Shown here piece after piece: positions 47,594 to 58,214 of a stretch of DNA of 64,000 nt. Position 1 is the first letter of the stretch. Each line of letters starts with the position of its first letter. The translations under genes and the position numbers were made by a program. This DNA is from Diphasiastrum complanatum (lineage: Eukaryota > Streptophyta > Lycopodiopsida > Lycopodiales > Lycopodiaceae): the NCBI GenBank assembly GCA_029204225.1, contig CM055107.1:9543472-9607471 (forward strand), in the 5' to 3' direction. A model generated the notes under the pieces. It saw only the letters and a list, made by a program, of their open reading frames with translations, had not been told where the DNA came from and did no database searches.

Positions 47594-49090
47594 TTTTTGA
47601 CAATCCTGAGTTGGTTAAATTGTCCTCGTCAAGCAACCATATCGGATCAATTTTCATAGGACGCCGGGGAATTTCTGCCACCAGTTTTGTCTAGACTATG
47701 GTCTCAAGTGATGCATCATCAAAACTCGTAACAGAGTCTGATGCTGATGAATTTATCATAGCCTGGTGACTGGGTGACTGGTGAGATATCATTTGATCTT
47801 CAAAACATGTCTACATTTCCAGTTGATGTATGTATATTCAGGTTCGATGTGTCATGACGAGGGCTGGTTTGAAATTACCCAAGTCTTTTCATCTTCAAGC
47901 ATTCATTCTGCATCACATTCTTTACTGTGTATATATAGATCATCAAATAGCCACAATAGGTATGGTTAATTACACACCACACAAATACTCCTCTTTTCTG
48001 GAGGTATGTGGTCTTACTTCATTCGAGTTGTACTGCAAATTATTTCAATGAAAATCTCAAGGGTTCTCAATAATCAGTTCTGGAAGGTGGCAACTGGAGA
48101 AATATTTTCGACTTTGCCATGGCGAGTTCACTCATCTTTATGCAACTATTAATGTTGGAATTTATGCAAGATAAGGCCTCGAAAATTTGTGTTTTGAAGA
48201 GGAATTCACAAGTAAAATGGTTACCAATGTAGAAATTAATAAGCTGGTTGTTGTCAATTCCAACTTTCCTTCAGAACTTCATTCTACATTCACCAAGTAG
48301 TTGTGGGCAGGGCTGATCTTTCTTGCTGTGACTTAGGTAGGTGTTGGCAGGAATCATGTTCAGGGAAAGACAACGATTCGCCTAGACAGGTTGCTTGGGA
48401 ATTCCTAGCCTAAGTATTTGGTTTTAAAAAAAATGTTGAGAGGACAATTTGCTAGCATTTTCAACCCTCTGGATTTTGAACATGATAAAATGTCCTATTT
48501 AGTTTTTTCAAAACAACTCTTTAAAATGAAACTCTGCTGGAGATTTTGCATCAACTTCGAGATTCAGGATTCATACTTCTGTTTCACTGGTTTAAAATAT
48601 AATTCGTTTCCTGTTGTCATAATGATCTCATTGTTTGATATACCCCATCATTTATTGATGAGATTCTTATGTTCTGCGAAAAAAGTCTCCAAATCTCCAA
48701 TGAACAAATAAGAAAAACCTTCTCTCAAGTTTCTGCGACTAGCGCAGCTAGTGCATTTTTTGCCTGGGCCATTTTTTTTTTCTTTTTCAATTCCAAGTCT
48801 TTGGGACACGTTTCATTTTTCGTGACTTTTGCGACTATTGGTGCTATCGTAAATCTTGTGACTTTACATGACTCACTATGCTGAGATTTTTTCATGATTA
48901 TTGCAGCTATCCCGTTTTGCGATATTGCAAGTTCTGTGACTTTTTGTGAAATTAGCGACTTCGCACTTCTATGATTTTGCAACTTACTGCACTTTCTGCA
49001 ACATTGTGTGACTTGGGCTTTGCAACTGTGCGATTTTTGTGACTCTTGCTTTATCAAGAATGTTGTGATTTCCTAGGCTGCCGAGCCAGA
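47594..49090. other. SEC 3' region and spacer
   Basis: This must hold the SEC 3' UTR, but I could not place the poly(A) site. Between 48720 and 49060 the sequence is a loose repetition of short units such as GCGACT, TGTGACTTT and TTTGCAAC. No gene is seen. Confidence 0.5.
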
Positions 49091-49099
49091 CATGATGGA

Positions 49100-49458
49100 G
49101 GGACCACTACTGTACTTATATGGCAGACTAGTTCATGAAATAATTAGGAGACTTCTGTACCTTCAGAATCAAGTCATGGCCTGGATGAGCCCACAGTGAG
49201 CATTGTACATAATACTACATATATATACGCAGAAAACTAGGTGTGTTGCTTAACAATCTCAAGTTACAAGCTTAGAATAGCAAAATAGCTCTCCAGTCTT
49301 AGTAGTTTTGACTTTGCTTTTTACTATTTGTGCAAATTTTCAAACACGAAGAGCTTTGTTGCAGCATTCTGCCTGCTGTTTGTCTTGCTGAAGGGTTTTT
49401 TTATCCTGTGTATAAGTTCGGGTCTTTACATTATTTCTCTGACATAGTATCAGAAAGT
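49100..49458 (+). mobile_element. Copia LTR end and primer-binding site (element C)
   Basis: TTTCTCTGACA followed by TAGTATCAGAA at 49447 resembles an LTR end next to a mutated initiator-Met PBS. A TATATATA stretch at 49218 could belong to the LTR promoter. The left LTR border is not identifiable; 49100 is arbitrary. Confidence 0.5.
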
Positions 49459-49550
49459 GTAGGTTGTCAAAATTGAGCGATTGTAATAAATTGTTGATGT
49501 CTGAATCTTAACTAACGCTAGTTAGGATCTTGCTCAGGAACTATTGAAAA

Positions 49551-50440
49551 ATGGCTTCCACATTGTTGTCGAGTATATCGTTTATGTTTGATGAAACTAG
49601 CTATAGATATTGGAAACACAAGATAAAGATGACACTAAAACGAGAAGGTGTCTGTCCGGGAATAGTCGATGGCACGATGCCTTAAGCTCATTGGAGATGC
49701 AAAGGCAGAAGCTGAATGATGTAGAATAGATGACAGAGCTGCATCACTCATTTCTCTCTCATTCATTGAGGAGATATCAATGACAACAAAAGATTTTGAC
49801 ACTAGCAAGTCCATTCGAGACGAGCTACAACTCGAGTATGAGAGCAAGACGGGCACTAAGTGCTACATCTCCACATTTAGCTTAAGAGCATAAAGGGGGA
49901 TGGTACGGACTTGCTGAAACACGTGAGCAAAATGAAGGAGGCTTTTGCTAAACTGACTGCAGCATGAGCTAACATCGTGTGGTAGATATGCATCAGTTCT
50001 TCTTTGTGAAGTCATTGCTTGTGTCATATCAATCATTAAGATCTCTCCCATCGTTGATGTCAACCATGACATTCACTGAAGTAGGAGAAGAGAAGCTGAT
50101 GAGAGGAGTATGAGAAGCATGATGGCCAAGAGCAGAGCATAAAGTGGGATGGTAAAGACTTGGAGAAGCACGTGAGCAAAATGAAGGTGATTTTTGCTCA
50201 ATTGACTGTTACAGGAGCCTGTGTCATAGCAATCATTAAGAACCATCCTAACGATGTTGTCAAAACATGACATTCACTGAAGTAGCAAAAAGAAGAGCAG
50301 GTCTGCAAACGTGTAGAGAGACATGAAAAGGCAATTATGAAATTGACAGAGCCTATGGTGCTCATGAAATTGCTGATCCATAAATTGGTAGGTTTGTGAT
50401 TAACTCGGAAGTCACCTCCCACGTTACTTGGAGAAGGGAA
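49551..50440 (+). pseudogene. Ty1/copia Gag, internally duplicated (element C)
   Basis: It starts with ATG at 49551 in a copia Gag context ('YRYWKHKIKMTLKREG'), then degenerates through many stops. A segment of about 200-245 bp is present twice, at about 49886-50095 and 50131-50305. Both copies contain AGAGCATAAAG, CACGTGAGCAAAATGAAGG, TCATATCAATCATTAAG / TCATAGCAATCATTAAG and TGACATTCACTGAAGTAG. It lies about 90 bp after the PBS. Non-coding now. Confidence 0.7.
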
Positions 50441-50444
50441 TTTT

Positions 50445-50925
50445 CTAACGAACTATGAAGCCTGCAGAATGTAGCGAGCATTGTAGCTGGGTGACGATCG
50501 CCGTCACAAAGTGGAAAAAGGGGAAGGCATTGAAGCTTGATGTGAGAAATTGCCAAAACTTGGCAAATCTAGCTTGATAAAAAACCATGCAAAATAGTGT
50601 AGATTGTGTACACAAGTGGGTCCCGCACATGTGAGGCCATGATGCCACGTGGGAAATCCATCCTAGATTTGGTTAGGTCAAGTCTATAGGGGTGGTCATG
50701 TCATTTTGGTAGTGATTCTTAGATTATAGGACTTACACCTAAGTTTAAGGTGAAAAATTGACCAACTAGTCACCAACTAGGCATGACTTTAGGAATTAGG
50801 CTAGGGTTGCAAATTTGGGCAAGAGACTCAAGTTAACTTCCTTATTACATGTTGGAAATTCACGTAACTTCACAAAGGAATGTGAGAGCAATCACTGATA
50901 TCACTCTATGGGCTGAAATAGATAT
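50445..50925. other. Spacer between copia fragments
   Basis: No coding motif or repeat recognised. Confidence 0.45.
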
Positions 50926-51374
50926 CAGCTCTGATATCACTTTTATTGGAAGGAAAAACAAGGAAATTGTTATAACTAGGATCGTGGATTACTTGGAGAA
51001 TGGAGTTACGAGCAGGTCTTTGTGTGTGAAATCAGATTATCACTGTAGGAGTCAGAGACTGCCGTGGAAGAGGGATTGCAAAAGGAATTAGGCGTCTGAG
51101 ACAGCCGTGTAATTCTCTAATATTGATAACCTGATATGAAGAGAATGTAGAATTAATTCAGGCGTCAAAGACAACCATACAATTCTCTTCTTAATAATGT
51201 TTATGTGAGAGGAGCGAGAGTTATCATTTAACAAGAATGCAAAAGTGTAGAACAATAGCGAATCTGTATATTGAAGTTGTAAATACAACGATTAGACCAC
51301 AATACAATTGCGTTGATAATCGCGTGATCCTAGTAACAAATTCAAGACAATTGCTAAGTTCTAAAAGAGCTCTC

Positions 51375-51409
<35 letters not shown>

Positions 51410-51464
51410 GAAGAGTCAGCTACTGATAAATTGCGTTCTCCGCTATCTGACCTCACGTATCATG

Positions 51465-51543
<79 letters not shown>

Positions 51544-51990
51544 AATCGCTCAATCACATGTATATATATATCAGTTGGAAAAAATCTTGTACTAACTTAA
51601 TTTTACAATTCCAAAATTGATAACGGTTGTTAAACTGATCAGTGGATCAGTTCGTTGATGGAGCATGAAGGCTTTCTGGTTTGATAGCGAAAATCTGTAT
51701 TTGTATTTTAGCAGACTGGAAATGCGACACTCCTTGGCCTTTTGGCCGTTGCCTTTACTTGAGGGCATCCTTCAAGATTTGTAAGACGCCTTCGGCGTTT
51801 GGAAGATACCTTCAGCGTTTGAGACACCTTCGGGGTTTGGAAGACACCTTCGACGTTTGTAGGACATCGCATTTGATTTGTAGAACAGCTTCGACTTATT
51901 GTTGGGCAAGTGTCGTCTTTTTTCGCCTGTTGAAAACTGCATGCAATAGCTTGACATAGCTTGACCCTTCACGCCTGAGATATACATTGT
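50926..51990 (-). mobile_element. Copia LTR-like region, minus orientation
   Basis: AGCTCTGATATCAC at 50929 resembles a reverse-complemented PBS. The following 450 bp (GGATCGTGGATTACTTGGAGAAT, GAATTAATTCAGGCGTC, AGAACAATAGCGAATCTGTATA) match 56257-56640 closely. The right part, with CCTTCGGCGTTTGG repeated three to four times (51786-51860) and TTTTTCGCCTGTTGAAAACTGCATG, resembles the interior of the LTR at 3768-4932. Two CT tracts interrupt it. Its exact borders are uncertain. Confidence 0.6.
51370..51541 (+). repeat. (CT)n microsatellites, two tracts
   Basis: 51370-51409 and 51468-51541, separated by 58 bp of unique sequence. Confidence 0.95.
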
Positions 51991-52046
51991 AGTCTGCGGA
52001 GCAAGAAGTAAAATTGTGCTGCAACAAGAAGTGATTAATTTTGTCA

Positions 52047-52980
52047 TATCAGGCCCTGGGAGCTTGCTTAAGACCATATAAAGCCTTATGCAATTTACAT
52101 ACCAGATGCTCCTTGCCTTGAAGGACGTAGCCTTCTGGTTGATAAATGAATATATCTTCTTGTATAAATCCGTGTAGGAATGTCGTCTGGACGTCCATCT
52201 GGTGAATGTCCAGATCTTCTGCAGCAGCCAATAAGGTACAAATAGACTGATGCTTTACCACTAGACTAAAGGTCTCAGTGTAGTCTATCCCATATACTTG
52301 TTCAAAGCCTTAAACCACTAGTCTAGCTTTCCATTTGAATATGGATTCATTTGGCTTAAGCTTTAGCTTAAAGATCCACTTGGAGTAAATTGGTTTTACA
52401 GCAGTAGGAGGATTGACAAAACTCCAGGTCTTGTTCTTCATTAGAGACTAATACTCAGCATCCATGGCAGCCTTCCAATTGTCTGCATCGGGCATTGACA
52501 GAGCTTTTGCAACTGTGGCAGGTTCATCGTGACTGATGAACGCCTGAGGGACAAAACGATCAAGTTGCTATCGTTGTCTTGTAGACCTTCAAGTTGCAAG
52601 TGCTTGAGTGGACGATTTTCCTTGGTGAATGTTTGGGATCGTAGCATCTTGTGGCCGAACAATCCTGGGTCTGGGCCCATCGATGGAGCTGTTGGGACGA
52701 ACTCCTTTGTCTGAACAGTTGTAGGTCGTTGCCTAACGATGGATGGTGGAGCTGCTGTGACATACTCTTGCATCGGCTGCTTCTGCTTGAAATCGTGATA
52801 CTTGTCTTCAAGAAAGACAACATCACGGCTGACTGAGATCTGACCTGAATCAACATCATAGATGCGATATGCTTTATGTGACGTTGAGTAGCCGATGAAT
52901 ATGTTCTTACAACTTACTGGGTCCAGCTTCTTCCTCAGATCAGATGACACTTGTGCATAGCAGAGACATCTAAAAATACG
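52047..52980 (-). pseudogene. Ty1/copia integrase C-terminus and RT start (element D)
   Basis: On the minus strand, 52950-52441 encodes the region after the integrase core ('NIFIGYSTSHKAYRIYD', 'VSRDVVFLED'), followed by the variable linker. 52261-52049 encodes reverse transcriptase fingers ('LDIHQMDVQTTFLHG', 'YQPEGYVLQGKEH', '[12 protein letters not shown]'). A frame change lies between them. It is cut on both sides: at 52047 it abuts the LTR-like region, at about 52980 unrelated AT-rich DNA. Confidence 0.82.
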
Positions 52981-52989
52981 TAGATATTA

Positions 52990-53610
52990 GCCGACTGAAT
53001 CTTCGTATTTCCCCCATCACTTGCTGGTGATGCCGGGTGAATCTTGCTAGCACCCCCCCTCCAAAATTTCATTAGTATCCATTTGCTTGCCAACTGAAAA
53101 TTAAATTTTTTTTCGTTCAGTTAACACGTTCATTACGGGTATAATAGTTACTGAACCAAGCAATGTCTACAAAAACTATTTATAGACCATACGTGTTTTT
53201 ATTTTCAAATTATACCAATGAATCGGCAAATGGGTACTTTTAGCAATAAAATTGGAGTTAACCGTCAATGCAACGTAAATCTATTATCAACTTGTTAACT
53301 TAGATGATACTGCAAAAATTAATTATCAGTTCCTTAAGACTGAAAAAGCCCTCTACGAGCAAGAAATTCACAAGTAAAGAGAAAAAAATCATCCCTTTGT
53401 TTAAAGATGTCCCTACCAAACCCTAGCTTATCTATTCTTGCATGCATAACTTAAAGTTCTTACAAAAGAAAACTTTAAGTTTGGGGGCCACCTACACTCC
53501 CCCCTCTCGCCTCCTATCACTTTACTCCCCCCTCCTTAGGCTTCACCACACGACCCATTCACGCGCTACTCGGGCTTTCAAAATCTGCCCACACAACGTC
53601 CTTTCACCTA
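52990..53610. other. AT-rich spacer
   Basis: No gene or element recognised. Confidence 0.45.
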
Positions 53611-53613
53611 GGT

Positions 53614-53627
53614 CGCGCGCGCGCGCG

Positions 53628-53719
<92 letters not shown>
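53614..53719 (+). repeat. (GC)n followed by (GA)n microsatellite
   Basis: A short CGCGCGCG tract (53614-53629) runs into about 89 bp of GA repeats (53631-53719). Confidence 0.96.
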
Positions 53720-53722
<3 letters not shown>

Positions 53723-53724
53723 AC

Positions 53725-54665
53725 TATGGTGGGGATGAGGGCAGAGAAAACGCCCTTCATCATCACACACACACAAAGCATAATACTGGCAGATTAGGAC
53801 AACGACCAGCAACATTCCAGTACTATCTTTTACGGGTTTCCAAGCTTTTGATTGCAGGAAGCAGCAAGGCACATACATCTGCTGTTCTTTGCAGATTACC
53901 TCAGCCTTTGCAGTGATTTACTGTTAGCTTTACATGTATTTACTTGTTTCCAGCAGCATAAGCAAGGTTTCAAAACAAGATTTGCAGGGTTTGCCCTCAC
54001 TGTGCATAATAAACAGTAGTTATGCTGCCAAAATTTTCCCAGAAACTGATTTTTGCAGGTTACAATGACTATTTTATCAGATAGCACTTGTACTTGAACC
54101 AAACCATTCCCAAGTAGTGGCTTTACAGGCTCCTAACCCTGCAAACAAACCGTTAGTTTGCTGAAAAATGAAGCATAACCCTGAGATTCCACAATAAGCA
54201 ACCTTGTAATCCTGTCAAACATCACCAACACTCAACAACCAACCAGTTAGAGTAGTTTTGCTTCTATACTAGCCTATTCCCACCGATTTAAAACCAAACC
54301 GTCTTCCAAACAGACAATAGACATCATTTAAAATATAGTAACCCTTCAATAGAAGAACAAGAAACTGTAGGAAAAAGTCCAGCAACCAATAAAGTAACCG
54401 TTGCTTTACAAAAATGCCAACTACAGAGTAATCGGCAACAACAGAATTGACACGGAATTCTTTCCAAGAAACCAATTTGAAAAGCACAAAAATGAACTGA
54501 TTGTGAACTTGGTAGTGCACTTACCACACAATCGATTGCAAATCGAAAAATATTTCCAACGGGAAGAGAATTTCACACTTCCACCGTTTGTTGCTTACTC
54601 CGTCGGATTTTCGAGAAAACGTCGATATTTACACTCAACACTTTCGATGGTGAATCCTACTTAGA
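53725..54665. other. Spacer without recognised gene
   Basis: Open frames at 54269-54520 and 54401-54664 have no recognisable motif. Confidence 0.4.
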
Positions 54666-54668
54666 ATG

Positions 54669-54681
54669 GCTCTGATACCAA
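54669..54681 (-). other. Primer-binding site (tRNA-iMet type) of a gypsy-type LTR fragment
   Basis: The minus strand reads TTGGTATCAGAGCC right after GAGGACTTTATAT. The same GAGGACTTTATAT ends the LTR at 55676-56152. Confidence 0.75.
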
Positions 54682-55062
54682 TATAAAGTCCTCACAATAG
54701 GATTCTAGTCTAAGCATACCTTACAAAGCAACAACACAAGGGAACTGGTGGTGGGCTATAACTGGTAGCCAAATGCTTACTACTATTATAGGCAAACTCG
54801 ATCAATGGAAGATACTTTTTCCAATCAGATTGCCGTCTAGAAACATATGCCCAAAGCATTTGTTCCATCGTCTAATTTGTTTTTTTCAGTCTGTCCATCC
54901 GTCTCAGGATGATCAGAAGAACCCAAGCTCAGTGTCGTCTCTAGTTTAGCAAACACGGCTGACCAAAAGTGACCGGTGAACTTCGGATTGCGATCGCTCA
55001 CAATATCACTTGGTAATCCGTAAAGCCTAAACAGACGCCCTAGAAATATCTGAGCTTAATCA
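54682..55062 (-). pseudogene. Chromovirus-type Ty3/gypsy integrase core joined to an LTR end
   Basis: On the minus strand, 55060-54760 encodes a gypsy integrase core: 'RLYGLPSDIVSDRNPKFTGHFW' region (second Asp), 'SSDHPETDGQTEK' (catalytic Glu region) and 'EFAYNSSKHLAT'. It then passes directly into an LTR end (54750-54682; TTGTGTTGTTGCTTTG, GCTTAGACTAGAATCC) and the PBS. In an intact element these parts are not adjacent, so this is a rearranged copy. The integrase frame contains stops. Confidence 0.78.
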
Positions 55063-55071
55063 GAAGCCTTC

Positions 55072-55647
55072 GTGGTTGAGACTCGGACAATCAAGTTTCA
55101 GAAAGTAGCAGATTTCTTACACGATATGCAGGAAATGCTACGGATTGCACGTGAAAATGTCCAGAGTGCCCAGGATAGGGACAAACATTATGCAAATATG
55201 AAAAGATCACCAAGAGACTTCCAAGTGGGAGATTGGGTATATTTGAGAATCTCGAAGGATTCAAGTGTAATGCGTACCGACAAACATTATAAGTTGTCCC
55301 CTAGATATAGAGGACCATTTAAGATCTTGAAAAGGATCGGATCCTTAGCTTACCAATTAGAACTCCCGGATGGATCGCAAGTGCATCCCGTATTTCACGT
55401 TAGTCATCTCAAAAAGAGTCTACGTGAAGGAGAGCATCTTGGATCTAGAGATCAGTTGGACCTGTTGGATGAATCATCGGGTGTATCTCGTCTTGAACCT
55501 GAAAAGATCTTGGATACAAGAACTAAACGATTGAGAAATCGTATAGTTACCGAGCATCTGGTTCGATGGAGGGGATGTATAAACGATGACGATTCCTGGG
55601 AACAGGAAGGAAGCTTAAGGAGGAACTTTCCTAGTTTTAAGTTCTGA
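55072..55647 (+). pseudogene. Chromovirus Ty3/gypsy integrase C-terminus with chromodomain
   Basis: An unbroken 191-codon stretch. The integrase C-terminal region has 'HYANMKRSPRDFQVGDWVYLRI', the GPF/Y motif 'LSPRYRGPFKILKRIG', and 'LPDGSQVHPVFHVSHLKK'. A chromodomain-like end follows with 'TEHLVRWRGCINDDDSWEQE'. TGA at 55645 is followed by a polypurine tract and 3' LTR, so this is the true 3' end of a chromovirus pol. The upstream pol is missing and replaced by an oppositely oriented integrase core. The tail may target the integration complex to chromatin in functional relatives. Confidence 0.88.
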
Positions 55648-55659
55648 GGATAGAACTTG

Positions 55660-56152
55660 AATAAGGGAGGAAGAATGTCATGCCCATGACTGGTCTCGGG
55701 TAGGGACCGGTAGACCAACAACCCGTAAGTTAATTGTGACTATAAGAAAATTGGGGCCCTTATCTGTACATGGTCATAATTAATGGTTGTAGGCCTAAAC
55801 ACATGGTGGTGGAGTTAGTATGGGTCTATCAGTTAGTCATTAGCAAACTAGATGACGTGGCCCAGATAGGCTGCAGAGGTGTCCAGTGAGGTGTCATAGT
55901 GAACTACTACTGGTGCATGGGCCTTGGAGGGTATAAGTATACCTGCTGGGCTCTCACTAGTGTATGCTTGATTTTGTGATTAGCAGCTACATGCTGCTGG
56001 TGTGACTCCTCTTTCCAAGACTCTGATTGATCATAGCTTGGGGGCTAGATCCGTTCAATCTAGGTTTGGTTGGGTTGGTTTATCCACCACTTGTTTCCTT
56101 GTGTTGTTGCTTTGTTATGCTTAGACTAGAATCCTTTGTGAGGACTTTATAT
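55660..56152 (+). mobile_element. Polypurine tract and 3' LTR of the chromovirus
   Basis: ATAAGGGAGGAAGAA precedes TGTCATGCCCATGAC at 55676. The LTR runs to GAGGACTTTATAT at about 56152, the same end sequence that precedes a PBS at 54681, giving about 477 bp. Confidence 0.72.
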
Positions 56153-56191
56153 GATACCTACTATGCGATGGATATCGTGAATTATCAGCTC

Positions 56192-57719
56192 TGATACCAC
56201 ATCTATTGATGTTTGGATTGATGTCAACTGATTAAACAAAGAATTCTTGATTGCAGGATCGTGGATTACTTAGAGAATGAATTTTATGAGCTGTTCTTTT
56301 GCGATGAATCAGATTATTAGTGTAGGAGTCTTAGACTGCTGTGAAAGAAAGATTGTAGAACAACGATTAGGCGTTTGAGATAGCCATGCAATCCTCTAAT
56401 TCTGATAACTTGGTATGAAGAGAATGTAGAATCAATTCAGGCGTCAGAGACAACCATACAATTATCTGATAATAGTGTTTGTTTAAGAGGAGTGAGAGTT
56501 ATCATTCAACAAGAATGCAAAAGAATGTAGAACAATAGCAAATCTGTATAATGAAGTTGTAGTAAAAATGATCTGATCACAATGCAATCGCGTTGATAAG
56601 CACGTGATCCTACTTACAGACTCAAAACAATTGCTAACGTTATGAATATCTCTCTCTTTCTCTATGATATGCAAGTTGCATTTATCAAACTAGATAATAC
56701 ATAACCATGTAGCTCGAGTTCTATGTAGGCCAAACTTGGCTTTTTGCATTAATGAGCTACATACTTGCATGGTACAACATTTGTAGCAAGCCAAGAAATC
56801 AATATGGATTGTTTTTCAATTTTAACAACTTAGCCATAATTAGTGTGAGACACCAATCTTGGTTTTGGAAGCAATTTTGAGTGATTCTCTCCATTTGTCT
56901 ACATTTGTTTTGATTGTTTTGAGATTCTATCAATGTGTACTTGATTTTCAGGTTGGATTCCGTACTCAGACAATGTTTCACACGTGTGAAATCGGAAAGT
57001 ACACCTACCTTCAATTAATGATTGTTCTTGTTAGGATTTTGTCTCTAGAATTGATCTAGATTGATCGTAATCTCAAGTAGATTGATAGATCAAGTAATCT
57101 GACAACCAATTCCTCTTGAGGATCAGATTAGGATCCACTCTTGGTCCTTTTTGTACTTTTTGCACAACAGTCCTTCGTTTTTTGGCCTTTGTCTTTAGTG
57201 TAGGGCACCTTTGGCATTTGTAGGTCAGCTTCGCATTTTTTGCCTGTCATAAACTGTGTAAAAATGCAGTGTCACATTTTGCCCTAATTGTCGCCTGTCA
57301 GAAACTGCATGTAAAAATGTAGTGTCGCATTTTTTGCCTGTCAGAAATTGCATGTGAAAATGCAGTGTCACTTTTTCCCTAACTGTCACCTATCAAAAAC
57401 TACATGTAAAAATGCAGTGTCGCATTTTTCGCAAAAAGCGTCGCTTTTTGGAAGTGCCAAATTGGCCCAAAAACAACTTGCATAAGTGTCGCTAAACACT
57501 TAGTTGCTCAGGGAGTTAAAAAATAGCGATAATGTCAGGTGTCGAGTTTTTTGCCTGTGGAAAAACCGTGCGAAAATACAAACTATAGCGACAATCAGTT
57601 CAAATATGCAGATTGTTTAAAAACAGTTCATTTTCTGCAGGTTGCATTTGAGAGAGTAAACATCAGAGAAAGAAGAAGGGCTATTGGGATGAGTAGGAGT
57701 TAGATTAAATTCCAACAAT
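56192..57719 (-). mobile_element. Copia LTR-like region, minus orientation, with foreign LTR piece
   Basis: GCTCTGATACCA at 56192-56203 is a reverse-complemented initiator-Met PBS. The sequence then matches 50985-51390 for about 400 bp. It ends in AATTCCAACA at about 57719, whose reverse complement TGTTGGAATT looks like an LTR start. 56690-57060 resembles the copia B LTR in reverse (TGTAGCTCGAGTT, AATGAGCTACATA) and may be an insertion. Tandem repeats lie at 57240-57440. Confidence 0.55.
57240..57440 (+). repeat. Four-copy tandem repeat with internal palindrome
   Basis: Units of about 40-60 bp contain GCCTGTCAGAAACTGCATG, TAAAAATGCAGTGTCGC and TTTTTGCC, with ACTGCATG...ATGCAGTG forming an inverted repeat in each unit. 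Related single units occur in the LTR-like regions near 4730-4840 and 51920-51950. Confidence 0.75.
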
Positions 57720-57724
57720 CCTGA

Positions 57725-58140
57725 TATAGATTTTGAGAAGCATGTCCTCTCTTTTCATGAGGGTAATAGAATAGTTACATTGTTTGGAGACAGATATGTA
57801 CATCCATTTGGGATGAATTCATCTCTGGTAAATGTGGAGACGGAGTCTGTTAAGATCCAAAAAGTTGCGGATTGCTTGCATGATATGCATGAAATGTTGC
57901 AAGTGGCACATGATTGTATCCGGAGTGCTCAAGATAGAACTAAGCACTATGTCGATCTTAAGAGGTCTCCTAGATATTTTAAAGTTGATGATTGGGTATA
58001 TCTTAGAATACCTAAAAATTTTAAGACTATGAGTATGGGAAAGCATTACAAATTGTCTACCAAATGTTGTGGACCGTCGTTTCAAATTATAAAAAAAAAC
58101 AAACATTTGCATGTAGCAAATTGTCACACTCTGTTGCCGT
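57725..58140 (+). pseudogene. Ty3/gypsy integrase C-terminus, second copy, truncated
   Basis: Homologous to 55072-55340, with shared 'QKVADxLHDM', 'SAQDRxKHY', 'KRSPRxFxVxDWVYLRI' and 'KHYKLS'. The GPF/Y motif is damaged ('CCGPSFQIIKK'), and similarity ends near 58100 without a chromodomain. An upstream 'FGDRYVHPFGMNSSLVNVE' stretch may be from the link before it. Confidence 0.78.
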
Positions 58141-58214
58141 GGCATCCAACTCTCCTAGAATTCTCTCTATTTCAATCGGAGCCATATCCATTTGACCCTA
58201 CAATAGGATAATAT

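Noticed and set aside
57240-57440. CRISPR-like array
   Set aside because: Repeats are degenerate, without unique spacers, inside a plant LTR-like region.
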